Below the pieces are notes generated by a model. It did no database searches and was not told the DNA's origin. It saw only the letters and a list, made by a program, of their open reading frames with translations. Of a stretch of DNA of 64,000 nt, positions 27,679 to 35,403 are shown one piece after another. Each line of letters starts with the position of its first letter. Position 1 is the first letter of the stretch. Source of the DNA: Xylanimicrobium pachnodae JCM 13526 = NBRC 107786 (lineage in GTDB: Bacteria; Actinomycetota; Actinomycetes; Actinomycetales; Cellulomonadaceae); assembly GCA_001592145.1 (NCBI GenBank), contig BCWJ01000001.1, forward strand, positions 267,594 through 331,593. The letters are read 5' to 3'. A program made the translations under genes and the position numbers.

Positions 27679-28050
27679 TCAGGCGCTCCTGCCGGCCCGG
27701 CCCACCACGCGCCGTACCACCGTGAAGGTCACGACAGCGGCCACCACGGCGGCGGAACCGAACAGGACCTTGACGTTCCGCGCCCTGCGGTGATCACCCG
27801 GCAGCCCGGCTCCCGTGACGAACGATCCGGCGTCGGACGCCGCCTCGCGGGCCACGCGTGACGCGCGCCGGGCCTGGTAGCCCACCGTGAGCTGCGCCGT
27901 GAGGGCGTCGATCGTGGCGCCCAGCTCGGCCCGGCTGCGCTCCACCTCCGCCTGGAGCTCGGCGCGGCCCGGTGCCTTCCCGGTGGGCGCGGCGCCACCG
28001 CCCGCAGGGGAACCGTCGGCGGGCTGAGGGAGCTGGGAGTCGGCGGTCAC
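27679..28050 (-). CDS. DUF3618 family membrane-associated protein
   Basis: A 123-residue protein. The DUF3618 signature is RAELQAEVERSRAELGATIDALTAQL (split here at about residues 29-54), followed by a basic linker and a C-terminal hydrophobic segment VLFGSAAVVAAVVTFTVVRRVV. Its GTG start overlaps the stop of the upstream holin-like gene (GTGA at 28047-28050). The pair is a common actinobacterial envelope cassette of unknown role. Confidence 0.82.
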   Translation of the reverse strand: MTADSQLPQPADGSPAGGGAAPTGKAPGRAELQAEVERSRAELGATIDALTAQLTVGYQARRASRVAREAASDAGSFVTGAGLPGDHRRARNVKVLFGSAAVVAAVVTFTVVRRVVGRAGRSA

Positions 28051-28463
28051 GGGAGGTCCTCCTGGCGGGCGTGCGAACCGAAGCTGGAGCGGACGACGTC
28101 CACGTCCGCCTTGACGCGTTCGATCGTCTCAGGCGGCTCTGCGAGGCGTTTGAGGAGCTTGACGCCCGCCATGACGAGGGCGCCGACGACGAGCAGCATC
28201 GCCACGCCGACGACGAGCGCCGAGAGCCACAGCGGCCACGCCTCGCCCAGGCCGAGCACGGCCGCCCAGATGAGCACCCCGACGGCGTAGAGCGCGATGA
28301 CGCCGGCACCGGCGACGAGGCCGATGCCGATCCCCGACACCTTTGCCTTCTGTGCGAGCTCGGCCTTGGCAAGTGCCACCTCGGCGCGCACGAGACGGCT
28401 GGTCTGTTCGGACAGCTGCTCGACGAGCCTGCCCAGGGTGGGTTCGGCGTCTTGGTCGGTCAT
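28047..28463 (-). CDS. phage-holin-family (DUF1469/Holin-X type) membrane protein
   Basis: A 138-residue protein. It has an N-terminal amphipathic region LGRLVEQLSEQTSRLVRAEVALAKAEL and two adjacent membrane helices (GIGIGLVAGAGVIALYAVGV and LWLSALVVGVAMLLVVGALV), the arrangement of the actinobacterial Holin-X/DUF1469 family. Despite the family name there is no phage context here. ATG 28463 is chosen; an in-frame TTG at 28475 is possible. It is translationally coupled to the DUF3618 gene. Confidence 0.8.
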   Translation of the reverse strand: MTDQDAEPTLGRLVEQLSEQTSRLVRAEVALAKAELAQKAKVSGIGIGLVAGAGVIALYAVGVLIWAAVLGLGEAWPLWLSALVVGVAMLLVVGALVMAGVKLLKRLAEPPETIERVKADVDVVRSSFGSHARQEDLP

Positions 28464-28524
28464 GGTCTCACTCAACCCGTTGTGCAGGCCCGCGGCAACA
28501 CCGCAGACGCCCCGTGAGCAGAGC

Positions 28525-28555
28525 GAAGGCCCCGGATCCAGGATCCGGGGCCTTC
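28525..28555 (-). terminator. terminator downstream of tRNA-Phe
   Basis: A perfect dyad with 15-bp arms, GAAGGCCCCGGATCC and its complement, separated by one base, lies 6 bp beyond the 3' end of tRNA-Phe on the minus strand. The innermost bases must open to form a loop. Confidence 0.85.
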
Positions 28556-28560
28556 GAGAG

Positions 28561-28633
28561 TGGCTCCGAGGGGCGTCGATCCCCTGACCTCACGATTTTC
28601 AGTCGTGCGCTCTACCAACTGAGCTACAGAGCC
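28561..28633 (-). tRNA. tRNA-Phe (GAA)
   Basis: A 73-nt cloverleaf. The acceptor stem GGCTCTG pairs with CGGAGCC, the D-arm is TAGCTCAGTTGGTAGAG, the anticodon loop is CTGAAAA giving anticodon GAA, and the T-arm is GGGGATCGACGCCCC. Discriminator A. CCA is not encoded. Confidence 0.97.
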
Positions 28634-28709
28634 TCGAACACAAGAGCCCGGTCGCCGTTGCCGACGCACCGGGCGCTCTGCGTTCGCTGCGACACTTGCG
28701 TGCCTTGCG

Positions 28710-28783
28710 CGACCCTGACGGGACTTGAACCCGCGACCTCCGCCGTGACAGGGCGGCGCGCTAACCAACTGCGCTACAGGGCC
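28710..28783 (-). tRNA. tRNA-Asp (GTC)
   Basis: A 74-nt cloverleaf with acceptor GGCCCTG pairing with CAGGGTC, anticodon loop CTGTCAC (anticodon GTC) and T-loop GGTTCAAGTCC. The discriminator is G, as expected for tRNA-Asp. It follows tRNA-Glu and precedes tRNA-Phe on the same strand; a GC-rich hairpin lies at about 28645-28672. Confidence 0.97.
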
Positions 28784-28883
28784 TTGACCGCCGCGATTCC
28801 CTCGCTTGGGCCGGGTAGAAGCGTACCCCAGGTCGGCGGCAATCCTGAAATCGACCGCTGACCTGCGAAAACGCGCTTCTGAG

Positions 28884-28956
28884 TACCCCCAACGGGATTC
28901 GAACCCGTGCTACCGCCGTGAAAGGGCGGGGTCCTGGGCCGCTAGACGATGGGGGC
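28884..28956 (-). tRNA. tRNA-Glu (TTC)
   Basis: A 73-nt cloverleaf with acceptor GCCCCCA pairing with TGGGGGT (first pair G-U, as is usual for actinobacterial tRNA-Glu), anticodon loop CTTTCAC (anticodon TTC) and T-loop GGTTCGAATCC. It is the first of the three tandem tRNA genes. Confidence 0.97.
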
Positions 28957-29023
28957 TAGGACGTCCGTCATCCTACCGGGGCGCAGCAGATCGGCAGAAT
29001 GCAGTGACAGGATGTGCCAGGTG

Positions 29024-29374
29024 ATGGACTTTTCCCGCCAGGACTTCGAGGACGCCGTCTCCGACGCGCTCGACGCCGTGCCGCCCGAGCTCACCGCGAT
29101 GATGGACAACGTCGTCATCCTCGTGGAGGACGACGCCCCCGCGGACGATCCCGAGCTGCTGGGTCTGTACGACGGCGTGCCGCTCACGGAGCGCGGCGAG
29201 TTCTGGGCGGCGGGCGCGCTGCCCGACCGGATCACGATCTTCCGCAACCCTACGCTCGCGATCTGCGACACCCGCGAGGACGTGGTCGAGGAGGTGGCGA
29301 TCACCGTGGTGCACGAGATCGCGCATCACTTCGGGATCGACGACGACCGGCTCCACGAGCTCGGCTGGGCCTGA
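29024..29374 (+). CDS. minimal zincin-type metallopeptidase family protein
   Basis: A 116-residue protein of the actinobacterial metallopeptidase (DUF1025-type) family. The zinc motif HEIAHHFGIDD (HExxHxxGxxD) is near residues 98-108, with the conserved segment PDRITIFRNPTLAICDTREDVVEEVAITVVHE just before it. It is presumably a small cytoplasmic hydrolase; substrates are unknown. ATG 29024 is taken; ATG 29012 in the same frame is nearly as good. It converges on galE with 3 bp between stops. Confidence 0.85.
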   Translation: MDFSRQDFEDAVSDALDAVPPELTAMMDNVVILVEDDAPADDPELLGLYDGVPLTERGEFWAAGALPDRITIFRNPTLAICDTREDVVEEVAITVVHEIAHHFGIDDDRLHELGWA

Positions 29375-29377
29375 GCG

Positions 29378-30397
29378 TCAGGAGGGGAACCCCTCGGGGT
29401 TGTTCGACTGCCAGCGCCACGAGTCGGCGCACATGTCCTCGATCGACAGCTTGGCCGTCCACCCGAGCTCCTCGCGGGCCCGGGTCGCGTCCGCGTAGCT
29501 CGTCGGAAGGTCACCGGCACGACGCGGTCCGACGTCGTAGGGGATGGGGCGGCCGGACGCCGCCTCGAACGCGCGCACGATCTGGAGCACCGACGTGCCC
29601 GTGCCGGTGCCCAGGTTGAACGCACGGGCCGGGGTGGCCATGGCGTCCAGGTGGTCGAGCGCGGCGACGTGACCGGCCGCGAGGTCGACCACGTGGATGT
29701 AGTCGCGCTCGCCCGTGCCGTCGGACGTCGGGTAGTCGTCGCCGAACACGGTGAGCCGGTCACGGCGGCCCACGGCGACCTGCGAGACGAACGGCATGAG
29801 GTTGTTGGGGATGCCGTTCGGGTCCTCGCCGATGCGGCCCGAGGCGTGCGCGCCCACCGGGTTGAAGTAACGCAGCAACGCCACCTTCCAGCCCTCGTTG
29901 ACGGCGGCGACGTCGGTCAGGATGCGTTCGATCATCACCTTCGTCTGGCCGTACGGGTTCGTGGCCTCCAAGAACTCCCAGTCCTCGCGGTACGGGACGG
30001 GTGCCTTCTCGCCGTACACGGTGGCCGACGACGAGAACACGAACCGGGACACCCCGTGCTTCACCATCGCGTCGAGCACGCTCAGGGTGGAGTCGATGTT
30101 GTTGCGGTAGTACAGGGCGGGCTTGGCGACGGACTCGCCCACCGCCTTGAACCCGGCGAAGTGGATGACGGCGTCGAACCCTCCGGCGGCGAACAGGGCA
30201 TCCGTGGCGGCGGTGTCCGTCAGGTCGACCTCGTGCAGCGTGACCGGTCGGCCCGCGAGCTCCTCGATGCGGGGCAGCACCGACGGCTTCGAGTTCGAGA
30301 AGTTGTCGGCGATCACGGGGTCGTGGCCGGCGGCGGCGAGCGCCAGGACGGTGTGGGAGCCGATGAACCCGGCTCCGCCGGTGACGAGAACGCGCAT
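29378..30397 (-). CDS. galE: UDP-glucose 4-epimerase
   Basis: GalE (339 residues) is an extended short-chain dehydrogenase that interconverts UDP-glucose and UDP-galactose with bound NAD. It shows VTGGAGFIGSHTVLAL at the N-terminus (GxxGxxG), the catalytic Ser-Tyr-Lys set in SSSATVYGE and NPYGQTKVMIE, and the sugar-binding NPVGAHASGRIGEDPNGIPNNL. The length and motif order are typical. It stands alone; no galT or galK is adjacent, so its role is likely supply of UDP-galactose for the wall. Confidence 0.95.
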   Translation of the reverse strand: MRVLVTGGAGFIGSHTVLALAAAGHDPVIADNFSNSKPSVLPRIEELAGRPVTLHEVDLTDTAATDALFAAGGFDAVIHFAGFKAVGESVAKPALYYRNNIDSTLSVLDAMVKHGVSRFVFSSSATVYGEKAPVPYREDWEFLEATNPYGQTKVMIERILTDVAAVNEGWKVALLRYFNPVGAHASGRIGEDPNGIPNNLMPFVSQVAVGRRDRLTVFGDDYPTSDGTGERDYIHVVDLAAGHVAALDHLDAMATPARAFNLGTGTGTSVLQIVRAFEAASGRPIPYDVGPRRAGDLPTSYADATRAREELGWTAKLSIEDMCADSWRWQSNNPEGFPS

Positions 30398-30452
30398 GCG
30401 CCCACCCTACCGACGCCTGTTCGGGCTCCGGCAGGGCGGGCGGGATGTGCGC

Positions 30453-31655
30453 TCAGCCCACGTACTCCCAGTGCCACGCCTCGGGCTTGGTGCCGCCGCG
30501 CTGGGCCCACGCCGGGTTCTCCCAGCCGAACTCGCCCGCGTGCGCCCGCATCCACTCGTGCTCGGCGCTGCCGAAGCTCGCGATGCCGCCGCCCAGGTCC
30601 ACGGCCACGCCGTACCCGTGGTTGGAGGTGCCGGGCTGGGCCGCCCACCGGCCGCGTGCGCGCTTGACGGCCACCTGGTCGGCGTAGGAGCGGTAGGAGT
30701 CGGTGATGGCCAGGTCGCGGCCGAAGTGTGCGGCGAACGCCTCGTTGAGCAGGGCGAGCTGGTGGGCGGCGTCGGCGCGCAGCACCGAGCCGGGCGACCA
30801 GGGCAGCTCGCTGAGCAGGTGGGCGGGGATCTGCCCGTTGGCGTGCTGGGCGGCCTCCGCGGCCAGCGCTGCGAGCTGGGCCGCGAGCTGGGCCGCCTCC
30901 TCCGCGGCGATCTCCTCGGCCGACGGCGCCGGGGTCACGTCGACGGTGGCCACGGGGGTGGTGGCGAGCAGCTCGGACAGCGCGGTGGCCTGCTGCTCGA
31001 GCGCGGCGGCGATCGCGCTACGGTCGTCGACCTGCTGGTCCTCGCCGGCCAGGCCGGTCAGGTCCGCGGCGGCTGCTACCGCTGCATCGGCCGCGGCGGC
31101 GGCGTTCGAGGCGACGTCCGCCGCAGCATCGGTGGCATCCTCGGCGTCGGCCCCGCTGCTGCTCCCTGCGGTCGCGTCGGTGGCTTCGGCGGTGCTGGCC
31201 GCATCGGCCTCGGTGTCGGTGTCGGTGTCGCCGGAGCCGGCGGTGGAGGCCGTGGCAGGAAGCGCGGCGGTGCTGGTCGACTCGCCGGTCGACGTCGTCT
31301 CGACCGAGGCGCGGCGCACCAGCTCCCGCACCACGAACGTGGTCTCCATGATCTCCGCGACCACCTCCGGGTGGGGCGCCTCCGCGGCGACGTGCTCCGC
31401 CTTGGCCAGCGCGCCGGACGCCAGCACCATCGCGGCCGCAACAGCCTCGTCGGCCTGGGCGACGGGCAGGGTCGCGGTGTCGGACGCCTCGACGTCGGAC
31501 GCCGTGAGGGTGGAACCTGCCGAGGCCGCCTGCGGCAGCGGCGCCGCGATCAGCGCGGCGGCCGCGACCGACGCGCCCACGGTGCGAAGGACACGTGCGC
31601 GTCGGCTGGGGTGCGACGCGTGCAGGGCGGCACGGCTCGGGTACTGCTGGGGCAC
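30453..31655 (-). CDS. exported M15/VanY-type D-alanyl-D-alanine carboxypeptidase family protein
   Basis: A 400-residue secreted peptidase. The signal peptide is AAAALIAAPLPQAASA, then comes a long Ala/Ser/Thr/Asp-rich, helical and low-complexity middle (to about residue 280) that probably spans or packs against the wall. The C-terminal M15B domain has the zinc motifs SNHGYGVAVDL and EAWHWEY, and TDSYRSYADQ. It should trim D-Ala-D-Ala-type termini of peptidoglycan. The GTG at 31655 has GAGGAG 9 nt upstream. Confidence 0.88.
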   Translation of the reverse strand: MPQQYPSRAALHASHPSRRARVLRTVGASVAAAALIAAPLPQAASAGSTLTASDVEASDTATLPVAQADEAVAAAMVLASGALAKAEHVAAEAPHPEVVAEIMETTFVVRELVRRASVETTSTGESTSTAALPATASTAGSGDTDTDTEADAASTAEATDATAGSSSGADAEDATDAAADVASNAAAAADAAVAAAADLTGLAGEDQQVDDRSAIAAALEQQATALSELLATTPVATVDVTPAPSAEEIAAEEAAQLAAQLAALAAEAAQHANGQIPAHLLSELPWSPGSVLRADAAHQLALLNEAFAAHFGRDLAITDSYRSYADQVAVKRARGRWAAQPGTSNHGYGVAVDLGGGIASFGSAEHEWMRAHAGEFGWENPAWAQRGGTKPEAWHWEYVG

Positions 31656-31823
31656 AGGCTGGCTCCTCGTTCGTGGCGGGGTGGACTGACCACACCACGG
31701 GAACGGGGAACGCAGGGCGCCCTTGCCGGGCACCTAAGTGAGCGGACCACGCGGTCCTGAGTGACCCGCGTGACGATCAGGGTGACGCCACGCCGGGATC
31801 GGTGGAACGCGCCACCGCGACGA

Positions 31824-32570
31824 TCAGCGCGCGCCGCGGCCCGCCAGCCAGCCCGCCAGACGGTCCGGGCGGTCCGTGATGATCGCGTCCACCCCGAGTG
31901 CGATCAGGGTCTCCCACTGCTCGGCGTCGTCCGCGGTCCACACCATGACCTGGAGCCCGGCGGCGTGCAGCTCGGAGACCAGCGAGGGATCCGCGAGCAC
32001 CAGATCCACCTCCGGGTTGCACGTCATGACGCCCAGCGCGGCACAGATGTCGACCAGGCCCTCGTGCCGTCGTTCGATGAGCGCGCCGCGCCGCAGGTCC
32101 GGTGCCGCGTCCCGCAGCGCCGCCACCGTCTGCGGGTAGAACGACTGGACGATCGCCCGGTCGTCCAGCCGGGCCGCGTGGATCGCCTGGGTCACGCGGG
32201 CGGCGTCGGCAGGCTCCCAGATCCCCTTGAGCTCCAGCAGCAGGCCGATCCGGGGGCGGCGCGTGAAGAACGTCAGCACCTCGCCCAGCGTCGGGATGCG
32301 CTGGCCCGCGTACGCCGGGGCGAACCCCGCCCCCGCGTCCAGCGCGCGCAGCTGCGCCAGCGTCATCGCCGCCACCTCGCCGCTGCCGTCCGTGGTCGCG
32401 TCCACCTCCTCGTCGTGGATGACGACGACGGCGCCGTCCGCCGCCACGTGGAGGTCCAGCTCGATCAGGTCCGCCCCGGCACGCCAGGCGGCCTCGAAAG
32501 CGGCCAGCGTGTTCTGTGGGGCGACGACGGAGTTGCCGCGATGGGCGACGACGAGGGGGGTCTTGTGCAC
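31824..32570 (-). CDS. glycerophosphodiester phosphodiesterase family protein
   Basis: A 248-residue TIM-barrel GDPD. Signature residues are VVAHRGNSVVAPQNTLAAF (catalytic HRG and the N-T-xxxF motif), IELDLHVAADGAVVVIHD (metal-binding ExD and the second catalytic His), and LLLELKG. It hydrolyses glycerophosphodiesters to glycerol-3-phosphate and an alcohol. There is no signal peptide, so it should be cytoplasmic. The GTG at 32570 is preceded closely by ATATG and no ribosome-binding site. CATTGC palindromes lie 110-150 bp upstream. Confidence 0.9.
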   Translation of the reverse strand: MHKTPLVVAHRGNSVVAPQNTLAAFEAAWRAGADLIELDLHVAADGAVVVIHDEEVDATTDGSGEVAAMTLAQLRALDAGAGFAPAYAGQRIPTLGEVLTFFTRRPRIGLLLELKGIWEPADAARVTQAIHAARLDDRAIVQSFYPQTVAALRDAAPDLRRGALIERRHEGLVDICAALGVMTCNPEVDLVLADPSLVSELHAAGLQVMVWTADDAEQWETLIALGVDAIITDRPDRLAGWLAGRGAR

Positions 32571-32681
32571 GCCGCATATGGTGGCACGGCTGGTTGGGCG
32601 TGGGTCACCGGCGCAGGTGGCCCGCTCCAGGCGGCCCGCTCCAGGTGGAGAGGGCTGGGTGTCCGGGTGGTGCGTTGTGCG

Positions 32682-32721
32682 GCCATTGCTCACCGCAATG
32701 TTCATTGCTGGGAGCAATGGC
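32682..32721. repeat. nested CATTGC palindromes
   Basis: GCCATTGCTC (32682-32691) and GAGCAATGGC (32712-32721) are perfect outer arms; inside lies GCAATGTTCATTGC (32695-32708), a second perfect dyad. Four copies of the CATTGC half-site are thus packed in 40 bp, about 110-150 bp upstream of the glycerophosphodiesterase start and 43 bp from attL. It could be a multi-site operator or a transcription stop. Confidence 0.55.
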
Positions 32722-32738
32722 GCTCGAACGACAACCCT

Positions 32739-32753
32739 GGGGCCGTCGGCCCC
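32739..32753 (-). terminator. displaced original terminator of tRNA-Lys
   Basis: GGGGCC-GTC-GGCCCC hairpin just left of attL. Before integration it would have lain about 11 bp beyond the 3' end of tRNA-Lys. It is now separated from that gene by the 9-kb element, which brings its own hairpin at 41853-41883. Confidence 0.65.
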
Positions 32754-32763
32754 GGTCAGACGT

Positions 32764-32802
32764 GGTGCCCCGGCTGGGATTCGAACCCAGGACCTACGGA
32801 TT
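32764..32802 (-). other. attL: 39-bp partial tRNA-Lys repeat
   Basis: Identical over 39 bp to 41886-41924, covering the 3' end of tRNA-Lys from just past the discriminator base through the T-arm to the 3' half of the anticodon stem. It is only the tail of a tRNA and cannot be functional. It marks the left junction of the integrated element; identity stops at both ends (32763 and 32803). Confidence 0.95.
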
Positions 32803-32828
32803 CGGGGCCGACGTCTGGTGTCGCATAA

Positions 32829-32940
32829 CCGTTGGGTGCCGAAGGTGGCTCCGGTGCAGGCCAGGGGCCATTTCCTGGTGACAGTACCCGGGCGTCGTCG
32901 TGCGTCCTCCGCCGTCGTTTCCGTTGGGTAAGCGTTGGGT
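32829..32940 (+). other. left arm-type integrase sites (CGTTGGGT repeats)
   Basis: CCGTTGGGT at 32829-32837, and a pair CCGTTGGGT (32921-32929) plus GCGTTGGGT (32932-32940) spaced 11 bp apart. The same motif, as GCGCTGGGT and CCGCTGGGT with identical 11-bp spacing, occurs at the right end (41810-41829). Such repeats flanking both att cores are what arm-binding domains of tyrosine integrases recognise. Confidence 0.7.
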
Positions 32941-32982
32941 CGGGCGATCGGAGCGTTGCCTCGTGCCGGGGCCCAACTGCTG

Positions 32983-33438
32983 CTAGGCGGAGTTGTCGGC
33001 GGCGTCGGCCGCCTCTTGAAACCTGAACCGCTTCGATACCGGTCTCGTTTGGGCCAGGCCAGTCAAGACGAGCGCGACACCGAAGATCGCCAGGAGTGCG
33101 CCGACAACCCGCAACCAGATAACCCCCGATTGCCACAGTGCAAAGGTCCCGCCGCCGACCGCGCCAACGATGATCACAAGTGCTGCGATCGAAGCCCCGC
33201 TCCAACGCCGACGCGCGCGGGTGCACTCGTTGAAGGCGAGTTCCTGAGCCAGCAGCCCTACCTGGTGCTGAACGGCTTGCCTCGCGTCACCGTCAGGCAT
33301 GAGGTCGGCCAACTCGACAAGTCGCCGCACTCGCTGGTGGAGGGATCGTTCGCCGGATGACCAAACAGCCTTGATGATCGCGGCAAGAGCAGGCAGCGCC
33401 CCCAGAAGCAGTGCGAGAGTTGAGGAGCCTTGGTCCAT
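32983..33438 (-). CDS. element-borne membrane protein (candidate cargo)
   Basis: A 151-residue protein with hydrophobic segments at about residues 7-26 (LALLLGALPALAAIIKAV) and a pair near the C-terminus (IAALVIIVGAVGGGTFALW and WLRVVGALLAIFGVALVLTG), with a basic, helical cytoplasmic stretch between. It is the gene closest to attL and is visibly less GC-rich than the chromosome, as expected for transferred cargo. No family recognised. It could be an exclusion, immunity or defence protein. ATG 33438 has a poor ribosome-binding site. Confidence 0.65.
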   Translation of the reverse strand: MDQGSSTLALLLGALPALAAIIKAVWSSGERSLHQRVRRLVELADLMPDGDARQAVQHQVGLLAQELAFNECTRARRRWSGASIAALVIIVGAVGGGTFALWQSGVIWLRVVGALLAIFGVALVLTGLAQTRPVSKRFRFQEAADAADNSA

Positions 33439-33628
33439 GCGGCGGACTCTAGCGAACCGTGACTCCTCGGTGACACTGTCGTCGACGGCGGGCAGAGCAC
33501 ACCCGGGGGCGGCGCCGCGAACGTCTGAACCCTCCGCACATGGCGCAGCGCTCACCGGCGGTTCACCGTCAGGAGGGCCTGCCTCCCTCCCCTGGGTGCC
33601 CTCGGCGTCGCCGCCCGGCTGGAACGTC

Positions 33629-33661
33629 GAGCGGCCCGCCGAACCTGTCGACGGGCCGCTC
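33629..33661 (-). terminator. terminator of the capsid operon
   Basis: GAGCGGCCCG and CGGGCCGCTC, perfect 10-bp arms with a 13-nt loop, lie 17 bp beyond the capsid stop on the minus strand and separate it from the membrane protein gene. Confidence 0.75.
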
Positions 33662-33677
33662 GTGGTGACGCAGCGCG

Positions 33678-34526
33678 TCAGTCGGCGACGGGGTTCGTCA
33701 CGGTGAACAGACCGATTCGCTCAGGTCGCACGACGTTCGCGCCGAACCGGAACGTGACGCGAAGACCGATGCTGTCGGACGTGAAGAACACGTCGGTGCT
33801 CGTCGCGACCTGGACGGCGCCGACAGCCGAGACGATCGCGGTGCGGTCCACGACAGCGAGGCGACCGCTGGGCATCGACGGCGTGACGAGCACGGGCAGG
33901 TCGAGCAGTCGTCGATCAGCGTCGTTCGTTCCGGCTCCGAGCAGCGACTCGTTCGAGCTCGTCGCGGTCTTGAACTTGCGCAGCCAGCCCCAAGCGTCGG
34001 GCGCGGCGATGATGTGCGTGGGCACGGCCTCGTTGCCCTCCAGGGTGGCGATGCCATCGGTGAGCACGTCGAGGTTGTCCGTGATGGTGCCGCCGTTGAA
34101 CAGGCCGGTGATGTTGAGCAGCCCGGCCGCGGGTGCGACTGCGGGCGCGGTCGGCGCCGGCTGGGCGAGGAACGCCCGGTTCGCCTCGCGGATCACGGCC
34201 CGGCGGGCGGACGCGGACAGCAGGTTGGCGGTGCCCGCGGCCTGGTACTGCTCCCGGCTGATCCGGATGAGCTGGGTGACCTTGGCGGTGTGCACGAGCA
34301 CTTCGGACAGGCCGGGCTCGGCCTCGGGGATCGTGGCGGCCTCGGCGGAGAACTGAGCGGTGGCGTCGTCGACGTACGCGACGCGCACGGCGGGCTCGTC
34401 ACCGTTGACCTCACCCGAGACGGTCGTGGTGTTGAGCACGAGCGCGTCGGGGATGACCTGATCGGGGGCGAACGCCTGGATGTCGGGAGCCCACGCCTTG
34501 TCGGCGCTGGAACTGGTGGTGGCCAT
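33678..34526 (-). CDS. HK97-fold phage major capsid protein
   Basis: A 282-residue capsid protein. After a short N-terminal arm it has LVHTAKVTQLIRISREQY (spine helix/E-loop region) and the typical P- and A-domain sequence AAPDAWGWLRKFKTA, LDLPVLVTPSMPSGRLAVVD, STDVFFTSDSIGLRVTFRFG and VRPERIGLFTV. The ATG at 34526 has AGAAGG upstream. A scaffold-like gene sits directly upstream, the usual arrangement in phages. The 177-bp gap between them holds a TAGAAT -10-like box (34675-34680, minus strand), so capsid may have its own promoter. Encapsulins share this fold, but the phage-type neighbours argue against that. Confidence 0.87.
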   Translation of the reverse strand: MATTSSSADKAWAPDIQAFAPDQVIPDALVLNTTTVSGEVNGDEPAVRVAYVDDATAQFSAEAATIPEAEPGLSEVLVHTAKVTQLIRISREQYQAAGTANLLSASARRAVIREANRAFLAQPAPTAPAVAPAAGLLNITGLFNGGTITDNLDVLTDGIATLEGNEAVPTHIIAAPDAWGWLRKFKTATSSNESLLGAGTNDADRRLLDLPVLVTPSMPSGRLAVVDRTAIVSAVGAVQVATSTDVFFTSDSIGLRVTFRFGANVVRPERIGLFTVTNPVAD

Positions 34527-34703
34527 GATGACCTTCTTTCCGGCGGCACGGGAACGGCCGCCAACGGGGAACTGGTGTGTTCCGCGCGGCGGCCGCGGGC
34601 CTGCCGTGCGTGCCCTCCTGGGGCCGCGTGAGGCGGGGATCGGGCACCTGGCCCGGCGTCCTCGCTCACCTGCGATTCTACCGGGCCAGGGCCACATCGT
34701 GGG

Positions 34704-35117
34704 CTAGATGCGCGGGGCGAACGCTCCGGTGAACGTCTTCTCCGTGACGCCCGGGCCTGGGGTGCCCTGGGTCGGGTCGGGCGCCGGGGTCCGCACGACG
34801 GGGGCCAGCCCGAGAGCGTCGGTCGCCGCCGTGGCCGCCGCGCTCACCTTCTCCGGATCGAGGTTCCCGTCGTCGTCGAGCAGGTCGTCGAGCGTGGTCC
34901 CGGCAGCCCACAGCGCGGAGCCCTTGGCGAGCCCTGCCAGGCGTTCGGCCTCGGCGCGCTGCATCGCCGTCACCCGCTCGCGCAGGGTGTCGCGTTCGGC
35001 CTCGGCCTCCCGGAGCTGGGTCCGGTAGCGGGCAGCCTCGCGGCCCGGCTTCCCGCCCGTGTCCTCGGCCGGTTCCGGCGTCGTGGTCGGGGCGGTCTCG
35101 GTGGTGGTCTCGGTCAT
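34704..35117 (-). CDS. capsid scaffold-like protein
   Basis: A 137-residue, acidic protein: Thr/Glu/Pro-rich N-terminus, a coiled coil at about residues 25-62 (AARYRTQLREAEAERDTLRER then VTAMQRAEAERLAGLAK), a DLLDDDGNLDPEKV motif and a Pro/Gly/Thr-rich tail ending FTGAFAPRI. Size, charge, coiled coil and position immediately before the capsid gene are those of a phage scaffolding protein. The DDDGNLDPEKV pattern recurs in actinophage scaffold proteins as I remember them. No protease motif is present. Confidence 0.75.
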   Translation of the reverse strand: MTETTTETAPTTTPEPAEDTGGKPGREAARYRTQLREAEAERDTLRERVTAMQRAEAERLAGLAKGSALWAAGTTLDDLLDDDGNLDPEKVSAAATAATDALGLAPVVRTPAPDPTQGTPGPGVTEKTFTGAFAPRI

Positions 35118-35124
35118 AGTGTCC

Positions 35125-35403
35125 TCACTTCGTGATGGTCGGGTCGTCCCACTCGGCCTGGGTCCAGCCCAGCGCTTCGAGGGAGACGGCCAGGGTTGCG
35201 GTGGTGGTCGTGCGCGCCACCCCGAGCGGGCGGCCGTCGACGTCGGTCAGCAGCTCGTGGTCGTGCATCTTCACGGGCTTGCCGTTGGCGGCCAGCAGGC
35301 GGGCCACGACTTCCCGTGTCGGCCGCCGCCGCGGGGAGGGCCGCTCCTGGGGGATCGCGGCGAACCGGGCGATGGCATCGCGCAGAGGGTCGGGCTCGTT
35401 CAC
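35125..35403 (-). CDS. small element protein, unknown
   Basis: A 92-residue, mixed-charge protein: helical N-terminus (DPLRDAIARFAAIPQE), basic stretch RPSPRRRPTREVVARLLAANG, then MHDHELLTDVDGRPLGVARTTTT and a C-terminal WTQAEWDDP. The GTG at 35403 overlaps the upstream gene's stop (GTGA). Position just ahead of the scaffold gene suggests a head or packaging accessory, but no family is recognised. Confidence 0.6.
   Translation of the reverse strand: MNEPDPLRDAIARFAAIPQERPSPRRRPTREVVARLLAANGKPVKMHDHELLTDVDGRPLGVARTTTTATLAVSLEALGWTQAEWDDPTITK

Noticed and set aside
28047..28463. Prophage holin gene
   Set aside because: The family name is historical; no lysin or phage gene is nearby and the DUF3618 partner marks a chromosomal envelope cassette.
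32764..32802. A possible second tRNA-Lys
   Set aside because: Only the T-arm and part of the anticodon stem match; the D-arm and acceptor 5' half are absent. It is the attL copy.
33678..34526. Encapsulin nanocompartment instead of a phage capsid
   Set aside because: Integrase, att sites, scaffold-like gene and replication genes around it favour a phage-type capsid; no cargo enzyme is adjacent. Kept as an alternative for experimental test.
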